Source: JAHBVH01 sp034432375
GTDB taxonomy: Bacteria > Chloroflexota > Anaerolineae > Caldilineales > Caldilineaceae
Assembly (NCBI GenBank): GCA_034432375.1
Contig: DAOUCA010000170.1
Location: forward strand, 91,103-155,102
Direction of reading: 5' to 3'
DNA length: 64,000 nt
This document shows, one piece after another, positions 25,340 to 31,721 of this stretch; the stretch's first letter is position 1; each line of letters begins with the position of its first letter. The notes under the pieces are model-generated. The model searched no databases. It was given only the letters and a program-made list of their open reading frames with translations, and was not told the DNA's origin. A program made the translations under genes and the position numbers.

Positions 25340-25647
25340 GCAAAGCAGCGGCATGGAAAGGCACCGAGCGCGCCATGGCGCGGCGGTTGGGTGGCAAACG
25401 AACGGGGCACCTTGGCGGCCAGGATGTTGACGCCGGTTGGCTTTCTGCAGAATGCAAACACCGGAAACAGATCCCCGCTTGGTTGACCGATGCCATGAAC
25501 CAAGCACGCCGGCACGCGGCACCGGAGCAGCTCCCCGTGGTCATCCTGCACCAGCACGGCACCCGGCATGATGAGAACTTGGTTGTCTTGCGACTGGTAG
25601 ACTTTCAAGCGTTCTTTGGAGGTGACGACGATGTTGCATCTACTTAG
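25336..25647 (+). CDS. Small PDDEXK-like nuclease/resolvase candidate
   Basis: A 103-residue protein. It opens with an Arg/Lys-rich helix (KGTERAMARRLGGKRTG), then GGQDVDAGWLSAECKHRK, which has the D...(E)xK spacing of PDDEXK nucleases (Asp, then E-C-K), then a helix and a late strand (PVVILHQHG). Small proteins like this in phages act as Holliday-junction resolvases or replication nucleases. The start is the ATG of the ATGA overlap with the methylase. The function assignment is moderate; the catalytic pattern is what I can see. Confidence 0.6.
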   Translation: MSKAAAWKGTERAMARRLGGKRTGHLGGQDVDAGWLSAECKHRKQIPAWLTDAMNQARRHAAPEQLPVVILHQHGTRHDENLVVLRLVDFQAFFGGDDDVAST

Positions 25648-25834
25648 TGAACTTGTTGGTCAACGGATCTGTGTTTGGTTTGAAAAGCGGATTGCAGTCG
25701 GCGTTTTGCGCGGTGTGGGTGACGGTTTGGTTTGCGTCGATGTGGTTGACAAGGAAGAGCAGATCGTGCGCACATTCATTGCGTTGGCGGTGGTGACGGC
25801 TGTCCGAACGATGGAAACCCTACCAAGCAAGTAA
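25631..25834 (+). CDS. Small unrecognised beta-rich protein
   Basis: 67 residues, mostly short strands (RICVWFEKRIAVGVLRGVGDGLVCVDVVD), similar in pattern to Sm/SH3-like modules. The ATG at 25631 has a strong GGAGGTGA 6 nt upstream, located inside the end of the nuclease gene (17-bp overlap). It is translationally coupled to the methylase and nuclease genes. Confidence 0.5.
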   Translation: MLHLLSELVGQRICVWFEKRIAVGVLRGVGDGLVCVDVVDKEEQIVRTFIALAVVTAVRTMETLPSK

Positions 25835-25902
25835 CCGAACGTCTGTGCTATAATCCACCCTAACGAACGGCTTAATATTAGGGGGGGGTGGCAGCGTAGA
25901 CA

Positions 25903-26148
25903 ATGGGTCAGTATTTTTGTTACGAGGGGTTGCTCTTCCTCTTTGCCGCGGTGGCCACACGCGCCGAGCGCGACGCCGAGCGGGGGAGTTCGGAAGCAAA
26001 AGATTTTTTGCAGGAGTTGCGAACGCTCGAAGTCTCTACGCCCTCAGTTCGCAAGGTACAGCGCGGCGCTACGCCGCGCTGGGAGTTCAACGAAACGCCG
26101 GCGGCGCAGCGAATGATACGCCGCCGGCTAGATGAGCAAAGGGGATGA
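25903..26148 (+). CDS. Small unrecognised protein
   Basis: 81 residues with an N-terminal hydrophobic helix (YEGLLFLFAAVATRA) and a basic tail. The start has a poor ribosome site, a long G-run about 15-23 nt upstream. It ends in the ATGA overlap with the next gene, which supports it as real. It opens the unknown block 25903-27894. Confidence 0.5.
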   Translation: MGQYFCYEGLLFLFAAVATRAERDAERGSSEAKDFLQELRTLEVSTPSVRKVQRGATPRWEFNETPAAQRMIRRRLDEQRG

Positions 26149-26762
26149 ACATGCAAATTGTACCAGCGTCCGCACAACTGGCACCACGGCGAAGCCGGCA
26201 AGCCGTTGGGTATCGGGTGCTCGATTTGAACCGCAAGCCGGTTGTAGGGTTCACGCGTGACCGCGTGGGGGAGAGCACGATCCCCGGTAACTTCTTTGTA
26301 GCCGGCGGGGTGCAGGCACCAGACGCCGGCGGTTACATCGTTTGGGGCTTAGATGGCGACGACTTTGCAGAAGCCACCATTGACCCGGCACCACCGCCGG
26401 TGCCGGCGCCGATTGACAATAGTGCTCAGCTCGCCGCGCTGGGCACCAGCTTGCAAAGCACGATTGCCCAACAGTTGGGCGGGGTGCAATCGGGGATTGA
26501 CCGGGTTGCCGATGCCCAAGCCGGCACCGGCCTGGCATTGCAAAAGGTAGCCGAGTATGAACAGGCGCGGCTGCTAGCGGGGGAGCTGCGCACGTTGCTG
26601 GGCGGGTCGGTCGGGATACTACCGCCGGCACCACAAACGACAGTGCAGGAAATTCGGGGCGCTGATGACCTGGCGCGGGAACGGCGGGAGCTGGCCGCCA
26701 AGCGTGACAAGCTGCTGGCAGCGGTTGCACGCTTCCAGCAGCAGACGGGTGTAACGCTATGA
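26145..26762 (+). CDS. Unrecognised protein with Pro-rich hinge and coiled coil
   Basis: A 205-residue protein in three parts. A compact N-terminal domain (about 1-80) contains GYRVLDLNRKPVVGFTRD and YIVWGLDGDDF. A Pro-rich hinge follows (DPAPPPVPAPIDN). A helical C-terminal half (about 95-205) has a heptad-like end (LARERRELAAKRDKLLAAVARF). Such a layout resembles phage virion or adsorption accessory proteins, but there is no recognised domain. It is coupled by ATGA overlaps to both neighbours. An ATG six bases later is also possible. Confidence 0.6.
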   Translation: MNMQIVPASAQLAPRRSRQAVGYRVLDLNRKPVVGFTRDRVGESTIPGNFFVAGGVQAPDAGGYIVWGLDGDDFAEATIDPAPPPVPAPIDNSAQLAALGTSLQSTIAQQLGGVQSGIDRVADAQAGTGLALQKVAEYEQARLLAGELRTLLGGSVGILPPAPQTTVQEIRGADDLARERRELAAKRDKLLAAVARFQQQTGVTL

Positions 26763-26938
26763 TGAGAGATCGGCAGATCCTCGAGTCGATTGACGCCGGC
26801 TTGCTCGAGCTGATAGAAGCGCTAAAACCTTGCAAAAAAATTCCCTTAGACATTGTTTTGCAGGTGGCCGATCTGGTGCAACAAGTGCGCACTATCATGG
26901 CCGGGATTGAAGAGAATCACTTAGCACGTTGGAATTGA
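26759..26938 (+). CDS. 59-residue unrecognised helical protein
   Basis: A short gene starting ATGATGAGAG inside the end of its neighbour (ATGA overlap at 26759) and stopping TGA at 26936-26938. Translation gives a helix-rich, amphipathic protein (ILESIDAGLLELIEALK, then IVLQVADLVQQVRTIMAGI). The overlap on one side and the tightly spaced next gene (18 bp) on the other support it. No function is known. Confidence 0.5.
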   Translation: MMRDRQILESIDAGLLELIEALKPCKKIPLDIVLQVADLVQQVRTIMAGIEENHLARWN

Positions 26939-26956
26939 ATTAAGGAGAATAGGACA

Positions 26957-27265
26957 ATGGAAATCGTACACGAAACAATCGCTCATGGTGCCGGTAGTTG
27001 GCGGCTTTCCACGCCGGCACCCAAGGCCACACCGATCGCAAAAGCCACGCTGGCGGCCACCGCCGACGGTGATGTACAAGCAGCGTTTGAACGGCTGTTG
27101 GCGGTGGTGACGCCCACGGAACGCCAACAGATTCTATCGTCGCGCAAGGAAGTAGTTGCAGAGCAATACAAGGCACAACGGGCCGCACTGATTGAAAAGT
27201 TGGTCAACGATTCGGAAGCGCGAGCCAAGGCCGCAGCCGCGTTTGGTGTGGGGTGGATCGTCTAA
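26957..27265 (+). CDS. Unrecognised small protein
   Basis: 102 residues, Ala-rich, with a central helix (VQAAFERLLAVVTPTERQQILSS) and a basic C-terminal helix. AAGGAGAATA lies before the ATG at good spacing. The stop TAA overlaps the next ATG (TAATG), so both are made from one message. Confidence 0.6.
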   Translation: MEIVHETIAHGAGSWRLSTPAPKATPIAKATLAATADGDVQAAFERLLAVVTPTERQQILSSRKEVVAEQYKAQRAALIEKLVNDSEARAKAAAAFGVGWIV

Positions 27266-27894
27266 TGGCCACAATCAACGAAGTCGAAAAAAAGCTTGAT
27301 GCACTGCTTGCCGAGCTGGCCACGATCCAAAGCGCGATCGATGCGCTGCTTGCCCAACATGGCGAGATTGACAGCCGGCTTGATGCCTTGCTTGCCGATG
27401 CCGAGCGCAGCGCCACGCCGGCGGCAAAAAAAGCGGCCACGGCGGCGGAAACGTCGTTAGCTGATATTGATTCTCAACTACGCCGAAAGCGGGCCGCGCT
27501 GGCTTCCTGCGAGCGAGACATAGCCGACGCCGAAACCACGATTGCCGCGGCCAAACGGGCCGCAGCAATTGAAGAGCTGCTGGCCATTGCGGATGACGTT
27601 GAAAAAGCGTCAAGATCGATTGATGCCAATCTTGGGGATATTCCCGCCTGGGAAAAGCTGACTGAGTTGGCCAGACGTGGGAACCTGCTTTACAGCCAAC
27701 ACAGCGGGCACAGTGCCAACCGCAACGGGCCTTTTGTGGATCCGGTCAAGGTAAGTGGCTTTTTGGTGCGTGCGCTCGAATCACGCATACAGGCGGCCTG
27801 TGGTGAGCGGCGGCAATCCGCGGTCTATACAAAAATGTCTGTTTCGCTTGAGATCGAGCGCTGCAAGGGCATGATTCGCGAGATTGGGCAGTAG
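27265..27894 (+). CDS. Unrecognised coiled-coil protein
   Basis: A 209-residue protein. The first 120 residues are a nearly continuous heptad coiled coil (INEVEKKLDALLAELATIQS, with LADIDSQLRRKRAAL further on). The rest is a shorter mixed domain (GNLLYSQHSGHSANRNGPF). It is the last gene of the 25903-27894 block. Long coiled coils suggest an oligomeric scaffold. No domain is recognised. Confidence 0.6.
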   Translation: MATINEVEKKLDALLAELATIQSAIDALLAQHGEIDSRLDALLADAERSATPAAKKAATAAETSLADIDSQLRRKRAALASCERDIADAETTIAAAKRAAAIEELLAIADDVEKASRSIDANLGDIPAWEKLTELARRGNLLYSQHSGHSANRNGPFVDPVKVSGFLVRALESRIQAACGERRQSAVYTKMSVSLEIERCKGMIREIGQ

Positions 27895-28000
27895 GCGCGT
27901 AGAGAGCCGGGGGCACCCTCCGCGAGGCGTACCGCCGGCTCTCCAACAGGAGCCTACATGGAATCAAAGAACCGCTCCATTATACCACGAAAGCCGAGCG

Positions 28001-28210
28001 ATGGAACCAAAACGGATATCACGAACTTATGTTCTACCAGCAGTGACCGCCGAAAGCTGCAAGTCACTGGCTGCAAAACTCGATACAAATGTTAGTCAAC
28101 TGGTCGAAGTGCTGCTAGAAAAGGCGCTCGATGCCGTCGCCACGGGTCGCTGGACGGTTGAATCGTTCCCAACCCGGCACAATGCCCGGGTCATTACCGA
28201 CCGAAAGTAG
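28001..28210 (+). CDS. Small protein, ribbon-helix-helix-like
   Basis: 69 residues, basic. RTYVLPAVTAESCKSLAAKL then NVSQLVEVLLEKALDAV matches the strand-helix-helix layout of CopG-like DNA binders. The ATG at 28001 is preceded by AAAGCCGAG, a weak site. A G/C-rich imperfect hairpin (about 27902-27945) just upstream may end the previous operon. A regulatory role is likely but unproved. Confidence 0.55.
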   Translation: MEPKRISRTYVLPAVTAESCKSLAAKLDTNVSQLVEVLLEKALDAVATGRWTVESFPTRHNARVITDRK

Positions 28211-28395
28211 ACCGGAAATAGACCGCTTGCCCTACCAAGTTGAACGAATTGAGAAGTAATTGAGAGGCGTTTCCGTTTTGCCGCCGGTACATTCGGAACC
28301 CCAAGCGGGGCATTGGGCCGGCATAGTAGAGCGAAGTAAGACCGAAGTCAACCACCTGGGGGGGGTCGACTGTTGCGAAGTCAGTTAGATCGGGG

Positions 28396-28428
28396 TCAAG
28401 GACAGTTCAAGGACAGTTCAAGGACAGG
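28396..28428 (+). repeat. Three tandem 11-bp repeats (TCAAGGACAGT)
   Basis: TCAAGGACAGT starts at 28396 and 28407, and a one-mismatch copy at 28418. They end 12 bp before the small ribbon-helix-helix-like gene at 28441. An 11-bp period puts each unit on the same DNA face, as in operators bound by stacked RHH dimers. Confidence 0.65.
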
Positions 28429-28440
28429 TGATTTACAGCG

Positions 28441-28638
28441 ATGGCAGAGGCGAAAAAAGCGCGGACGTTTCAGCTTAGAATGGATACATGCCGACGCATT
28501 GACGAGCAAAGCCGGCTATATGAACTGTATGGATCTGAACTGGTCGATCTCATCTTGCGGCGCGGATTGGAAGCAATGGAAAATGGTACATGGATTCTGA
28601 AGAGGAAACCCATTAAGTACAAAGGGGAGTGGGGTTGA
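28441..28638 (+). CDS. Small ribbon-helix-helix-like protein
   Basis: 65 residues. RTFQLRMDTCRRIDEQSRLY then GSELVDLILRRGLEAMENG matches the strand, helix A and helix B of the MetJ/Arc fold. It is basic, with no other domain. It is bracketed by two different triplets of 11-bp tandem repeats (28396-28428 and 28628-28660), the second overlapping its 3' end. That arrangement suggests autoregulation. The upstream repeats leave little room for a Shine-Dalgarno (AGGACAGG, about 9-16 nt upstream). Confidence 0.6.
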   Translation: MAEAKKARTFQLRMDTCRRIDEQSRLYELYGSELVDLILRRGLEAMENGTWILKRKPIKYKGEWG

Positions 28639-28660
28639 AGTGGGGTTAAAGTGGGGTTGG
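28628..28660 (+). repeat. Three tandem 11-bp repeats (AGTGGGGTTRA)
   Basis: Units start at 28628, 28639 and 28650 and differ only in the last two bases. They overlap the end of the RHH-like gene. The sequence is unrelated to the upstream triplet, but the period is the same. Confidence 0.65.
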
Positions 28661-28705
28661 TTTACTCGTGTAGCTAGTACCGGGCACCCACGAAATTATA
28701 ACGCA

Positions 28706-28735
28706 AAGAGCCCAGCCGGCACCGGCTGGGCTCTT
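28706..28735. terminator. Bidirectional terminator between convergent genes
   Basis: A perfect 14-bp stem AAGAGCCCAGCCGG/CCGGCTGGGCTCTT with a 2-nt loop (28720-28721) lies 8 bp from the end of the minus-strand recombinase and 68 bp after the RHH-like gene. A/T-rich sequence flanks it on both sides. Confidence 0.85.
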
Positions 28736-28742
28736 CTATTTC

Positions 28743-29729
28743 TTAGTACAATCCCTCGGTTGCTCCAACATGCACCCCATCAAGCACATAGTGCTGCGCA
28801 GTGGTTTCGATGCGTGCATGGCCTAATTGCTTTTGAGCGATGCGGATATCCTTCTTGGCAAGTTGGGTGCCAACAAAGCGGCGCAAATCGTGCGGCTTGA
28901 CATTGGGGCAGCCGGCGCTATCGGCATAGCGTTTGACCAGCTCCCAGGCGCTGACGCGGGTAATCGGTTGGTCATTGATGCGACTATCGCCGCGCCCATC
29001 AAAGCCGGTGAAGATGTAATCAGACTCAATACCGGCGGCGCTACGGGCCTGGAGCCATGTTTGAATGGCGCTGTATGCTTCACTGTCTAAGGGTCGCGGT
29101 TGTGCCTCTGTCTTGTTCTTACCAGCAATATCAGCCACCCAGCCAGCTTTCCCGCTTTCGTCGTTGATATCCCATCGAATCTGTGAGCGAGTGAGTGTGA
29201 CGGCCTCTGTGATGCGCATACCGCAGCCGGCGAGGGTCTTGAGCAGCGCATGGTGCATCTTACCGGCAAGGGTTGCTTTGTCGGGCTGGTCGACAATTTC
29301 ACGCATTTGCTTGGGGCTGATGGGCGTGCGTGCATGTTGGCGACGGCGATCCTTATTGGCAACCTGTTTCAATCCTTTCACATGCTTAAACTGTTCGGAC
29401 AGCTCATGCGTGATATAGCCTTGCTGGGCAGCCTCTGCAAGCAAGCCACGCACCGACGCCAAGCGCAAGTTGATGCTCCCCACGCTGTAATGCTTCTGCG
29501 TGCCATCGGGCAACGTGTACCCAAGTTCATAAAGAGATTGACGCCAACGGGCCAACGTGGCCGGTTGCATGGCCGCGGCGAAGGTGCCAGCATAGAGCAC
29601 ATAGGCGGCGAAATGCAGCTTGTACTGGTCAATCGTGTTGGGGCTCTTTGTGCCCGCAAGGATCGATGTGTCGAACTCGCGGCCGGCGATCTCCAAACCT
29701 TGTTGGGTGTACAGCGTAACAGCGTTCAT
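28743..29729 (-). CDS. Second tyrosine recombinase
   Basis: A 328-residue recombinase on the opposite strand to almost all other element genes. The core-binding domain is about 20-125. The catalytic residues are Arg in GMRITEAV, Lys in GKNKTEAQ, His and Arg in HDLRRFV, His in LGHARIETT, and the nucleophile Tyr in AQHYVLDG. All are present, so it should be active. It is not closely similar to the integrase at 16087. It could be the excision partner, a dimer resolvase for an extrachromosomal form, or a leftover of another insertion. A promoter with TATAAT and a copy of the operator-like motif sit just upstream; AAAGGAC precedes the ATG. Confidence 0.9.
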   Translation of the reverse strand: MNAVTLYTQQGLEIAGREFDTSILAGTKSPNTIDQYKLHFAAYVLYAGTFAAAMQPATLARWRQSLYELGYTLPDGTQKHYSVGSINLRLASVRGLLAEAAQQGYITHELSEQFKHVKGLKQVANKDRRRQHARTPISPKQMREIVDQPDKATLAGKMHHALLKTLAGCGMRITEAVTLTRSQIRWDINDESGKAGWVADIAGKNKTEAQPRPLDSEAYSAIQTWLQARSAAGIESDYIFTGFDGRGDSRINDQPITRVSAWELVKRYADSAGCPNVKPHDLRRFVGTQLAKKDIRIAQKQLGHARIETTAQHYVLDGVHVGATEGLY

Positions 29730-29754
29730 GGGGAAAGTGTCCTTTCAGAAAATA

Positions 29755-29778
29755 GCCTAACAAAACAGTTATATAGTA
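29755..29778 (-). promoter_or_regulatory. Operator-like motif, copy 3, in the promoter of the second recombinase
   Basis: On the minus strand it begins ACTATAT and ends TTTTGTTAGGCT and lies 26 bp before the recombinase ATG. A TATAAT -10 with TTTACA 16 bp upstream precedes the motif, so bound protein would block transcription. Confidence 0.65.
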
Positions 29779-29842
29779 AGTCAATTATACATCATTTTCA
29801 ACGCTTGTAAATAGCAAAAGTTACTTAAACGGCGCGCAAAGG

Positions 29843-29872
29843 TTGACAGTTTCGTTACAACCGTGTTACTAT
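29843..29872 (+). promoter_or_regulatory. Sigma-70 promoter of the 29921-31098 operon
   Basis: A perfect TTGACA (29843-29848) and TACTAT (29867-29872) are separated by 18 bp. The operon start follows about 50 bp downstream. Confidence 0.75.
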
Positions 29873-29920
29873 CTTCACATTGAAAAACACAGTACAATGC
29901 GTAAGGGAATGGTAACGTTT

Positions 29921-30178
29921 ATGGCCGATACGGTAAGGATGAATCTAAATGTCGATCCTGATGTGCCCGAAAAGTTAGCAGAGTTGGCCGGCGGTCCCAA
30001 GAAGATGGGCGTCTACTTGTCGCGGTTGATTAATCAGGCACACGCTGGTGTTGCGCTGTCTAATGACTCAGGAGAGTTTGAGCTGATAGCAGGAACGGTC
30101 AAGCATCTGGCCGCCAAGATGAAAGAAGTCGACGGCAGGCTATTGCAATTAGAAGCTGACCGCATAGGTAAACCATGA
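29921..30178 (+). CDS. Small RHH-like or adaptor protein preceding the pentapeptide protein
   Basis: 85 residues from the ATG at 29921 (MADTVRMNLNVDPDVPEKL); in-frame ATGs at 29897 and 29909 are less likely. The start VRMNLNVDPDVPEKLAELA and the helix MGVYLSRLINQAH are ribbon-helix-helix-like. The C-terminal part (VKHLAAKMKEVDGRLLQLEAD) is a coiled coil. It overlaps the next gene by ATGA, so the two proteins are made together. It may regulate the operon; this is inferred from fold and position. Confidence 0.6.
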   Translation: MADTVRMNLNVDPDVPEKLAELAGGPKKMGVYLSRLINQAHAGVALSNDSGEFELIAGTVKHLAAKMKEVDGRLLQLEADRIGKP

Positions 30179-31098
30179 ACAACTCTCTCGGTGTGGTCGT
30201 TGCAATCGCTGCTTTGTTTTACTGGGTTGTAATGGCATCACTTGAGCTTGAGGCACCAAGCACTTTTGCGGAGTGGTATAGAAAGCCTGGCAACTCTATA
30301 CAGTTTTACACATGGTTGCTTTCAATTGCGGGTGTCGCTATTACGCAATTCAGTTCATGTAGCACGTTAAACAGTTTCCGAAAAGAGGCAATAGCCATTG
30401 CCATCACCGTGATTGTTCTTGAAGGGCTTGGACGCCATCGCTCAAACCTGGAAGAAAAGGAACGCATTATCCGCCAAATGGGAAGCCATAGTAACGACTT
30501 CGCGTTAGAAGCTGTCCGATTGATTGTTGGCAACGGTTGGCATACAGATGGGTCGTTGCGTAATCGGGAATTGCCAGGAGCGAATCTAGAAGGAGCCCAA
30601 TTGCATAACGCCCAATTGCAGGGAACAAACTTATTTAGGGCTATATTAGTTGGAGCTGAGCTGATTAATGCCAATCTTGCGGGGGCCAAACTTTTTAAGG
30701 CCGATTTGCAAGAGACTAAGCTCTATAAGGCTAATCTCCAAGGAGCTAACCTGCTACAGGCTAATCTACACTCAGCTGACCTGTGGGATGCAAAGCTACA
30801 TAATGCTGACTTGTGGCAAAGTAACCTGCAACAAGCCAGGTTGTTCAACGCAAGTTTGCAGGAGGCAAGCTTGACGAATGCTAACTTGAATGGCGCTGAT
30901 TTGAAATTTGCTAATCTACAAGGAGCTGACTTGCGCGGGGCAAGTTTTCAATTAGCTACGTATACAAAAGAGACTATATGGCCTGCTCCCTTTGACCCTA
31001 AATGTGAGGGAGCAGTACTGATGTTGTGGGATGTAGAAAATAGAAAATGGTATCAGGCAGAAAACGTAGTAACGGCATTGACTTCGCTTGACGGTTAG
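30175..31098 (+). CDS. Membrane-anchored pentapeptide-repeat protein
   Basis: 307 residues. Two or three hydrophobic helices occur at about 5-23, 45-58 and 66-80. A charged linker follows (RSNLEEKERIIRQMG). About 25 A(D/N)Lxx-type pentapeptides span residues 133-265, for example ANLEGAQLHNAQLQG and LRGASFQLA. The repeats form a right-handed quadrilateral helix, which in Qnr/MfpA-type proteins mimics DNA. The C-terminal 40 residues are non-repetitive. The body is A/T-richer than the neighbours. Close to the right attachment site with its own promoter, it has the position of cargo; protection of the host or the element is possible but unproved. Confidence 0.8.
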   Translation: MNNSLGVVVAIAALFYWVVMASLELEAPSTFAEWYRKPGNSIQFYTWLLSIAGVAITQFSSCSTLNSFRKEAIAIAITVIVLEGLGRHRSNLEEKERIIRQMGSHSNDFALEAVRLIVGNGWHTDGSLRNRELPGANLEGAQLHNAQLQGTNLFRAILVGAELINANLAGAKLFKADLQETKLYKANLQGANLLQANLHSADLWDAKLHNADLWQSNLQQARLFNASLQEASLTNANLNGADLKFANLQGADLRGASFQLATYTKETIWPAPFDPKCEGAVLMLWDVENRKWYQAENVVTALTSLDG

Positions 31099-31225
31099 CC
31101 AAGAATCGCCTATGATGCACATTAACAAATGAGTAAATAAAAAAGCCTGGTCAGTGCTGACAACACCTTCCAGGCGAGCCGATGTAGTAGCACCGGCATG
31201 TGATGAGAGTATATCACAGCTACGC

Positions 31226-31252
31226 ACCCATCGGTAAACCGGTGGGTTTTTT
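31226..31252 (+). terminator. Terminator of the pentapeptide operon
   Basis: ACCCATCGG pairs with CCGGTGGGT (one G-T pair) around a 4-nt loop, followed by TTTTT. It lies 128 bp after the stop of the pentapeptide gene, near the right end of the element. Confidence 0.75.
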
Positions 31253-31268
31253 GTTGCTGAAAAATGGG

Positions 31269-31287
31269 CAACCTAAGACCACTTAAA
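31269..31287 (+). other. 19-bp direct repeat, possible integrase arm site (right)
   Basis: Identical to 16065-16083 and 40 bp from the right attachment repeat. Confidence 0.55.
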
Positions 31288-31326
31288 TACCTAAATAAAG
31301 AGTGACTTTTACTTGGTCCTACTCCT

Positions 31327-31399
31327 GCGTAGCGCAGCTCGGTAGCGCGCTTCAATGGGGTTGAAGAGGCCGGAGGTTCAAATCCTCTCGCCCCGACCA
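31327..31399 (+). other. Right attachment repeat (attR), truncated tRNA-Pro copy
   Basis: Identical over 73 bp to the tRNA-Pro gene but preceded by ACTCCT instead of the CGGG of the acceptor strand. It cannot fold a full acceptor stem and is not counted as a tRNA gene. Confidence 0.9.
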
Positions 31400-31414
31400 G
31401 AGTGACAGTTATGT

Positions 31415-31466
31415 ACAAAAAAGCTGATGGTCCACCTTTGCAAAGGTGGACCATCAGCTTTTTTGT
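31415..31466 (+). terminator. Perfect 26-bp inverted repeat, probably the original tRNA-Pro terminator
   Basis: 31415-31440 and 31441-31466 are exact complements (core AGCTGATGGTCCACCTTTG) and end in TTTTTTGT. It sits directly after attR, where the host tRNA's own terminator would have been before integration. Confidence 0.85.
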
Positions 31467-31721
31467 ATCCATCAACCGAGCGTTGCGCACACGATTAGCC
31501 AGGTCAGCAGGCAGACCTTGACCAGACTTTTGATCGCTTTGCGTAAATTCTCCCCCTGCGGTACAATTCTTCGCGCTCGAGATATCTCGAGCATCCGGCT
31601 CTCGTCATGTTGATCACAGTGGGTTCATCACTTGCCCCATTGAATCACTATGCGGCGGGGGTCGTCTTTTTTCACGGGCCATCGGGGCCCTACTATAGTT
31701 GGGTGAGTATACAACGGACTT

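Noticed and set aside
28373..28600. 75-codon frame overlapping the RHH-like gene
   Set aside because: It reads through the 11-bp repeats in another frame; the 28441 frame has the fold pattern and a better start.
31327..31399. Second functional tRNA-Pro gene
   Set aside because: The 5' acceptor strand (ACTCCT...) does not pair with CGCCCCG; it is the attachment-site remnant.
31122..31490. Minus-strand open frame of 122 codons containing GARGFEPPASSTPLKRA
   Set aside because: It is the antisense translation of the truncated tRNA-Pro copy, a well-known spurious protein type.
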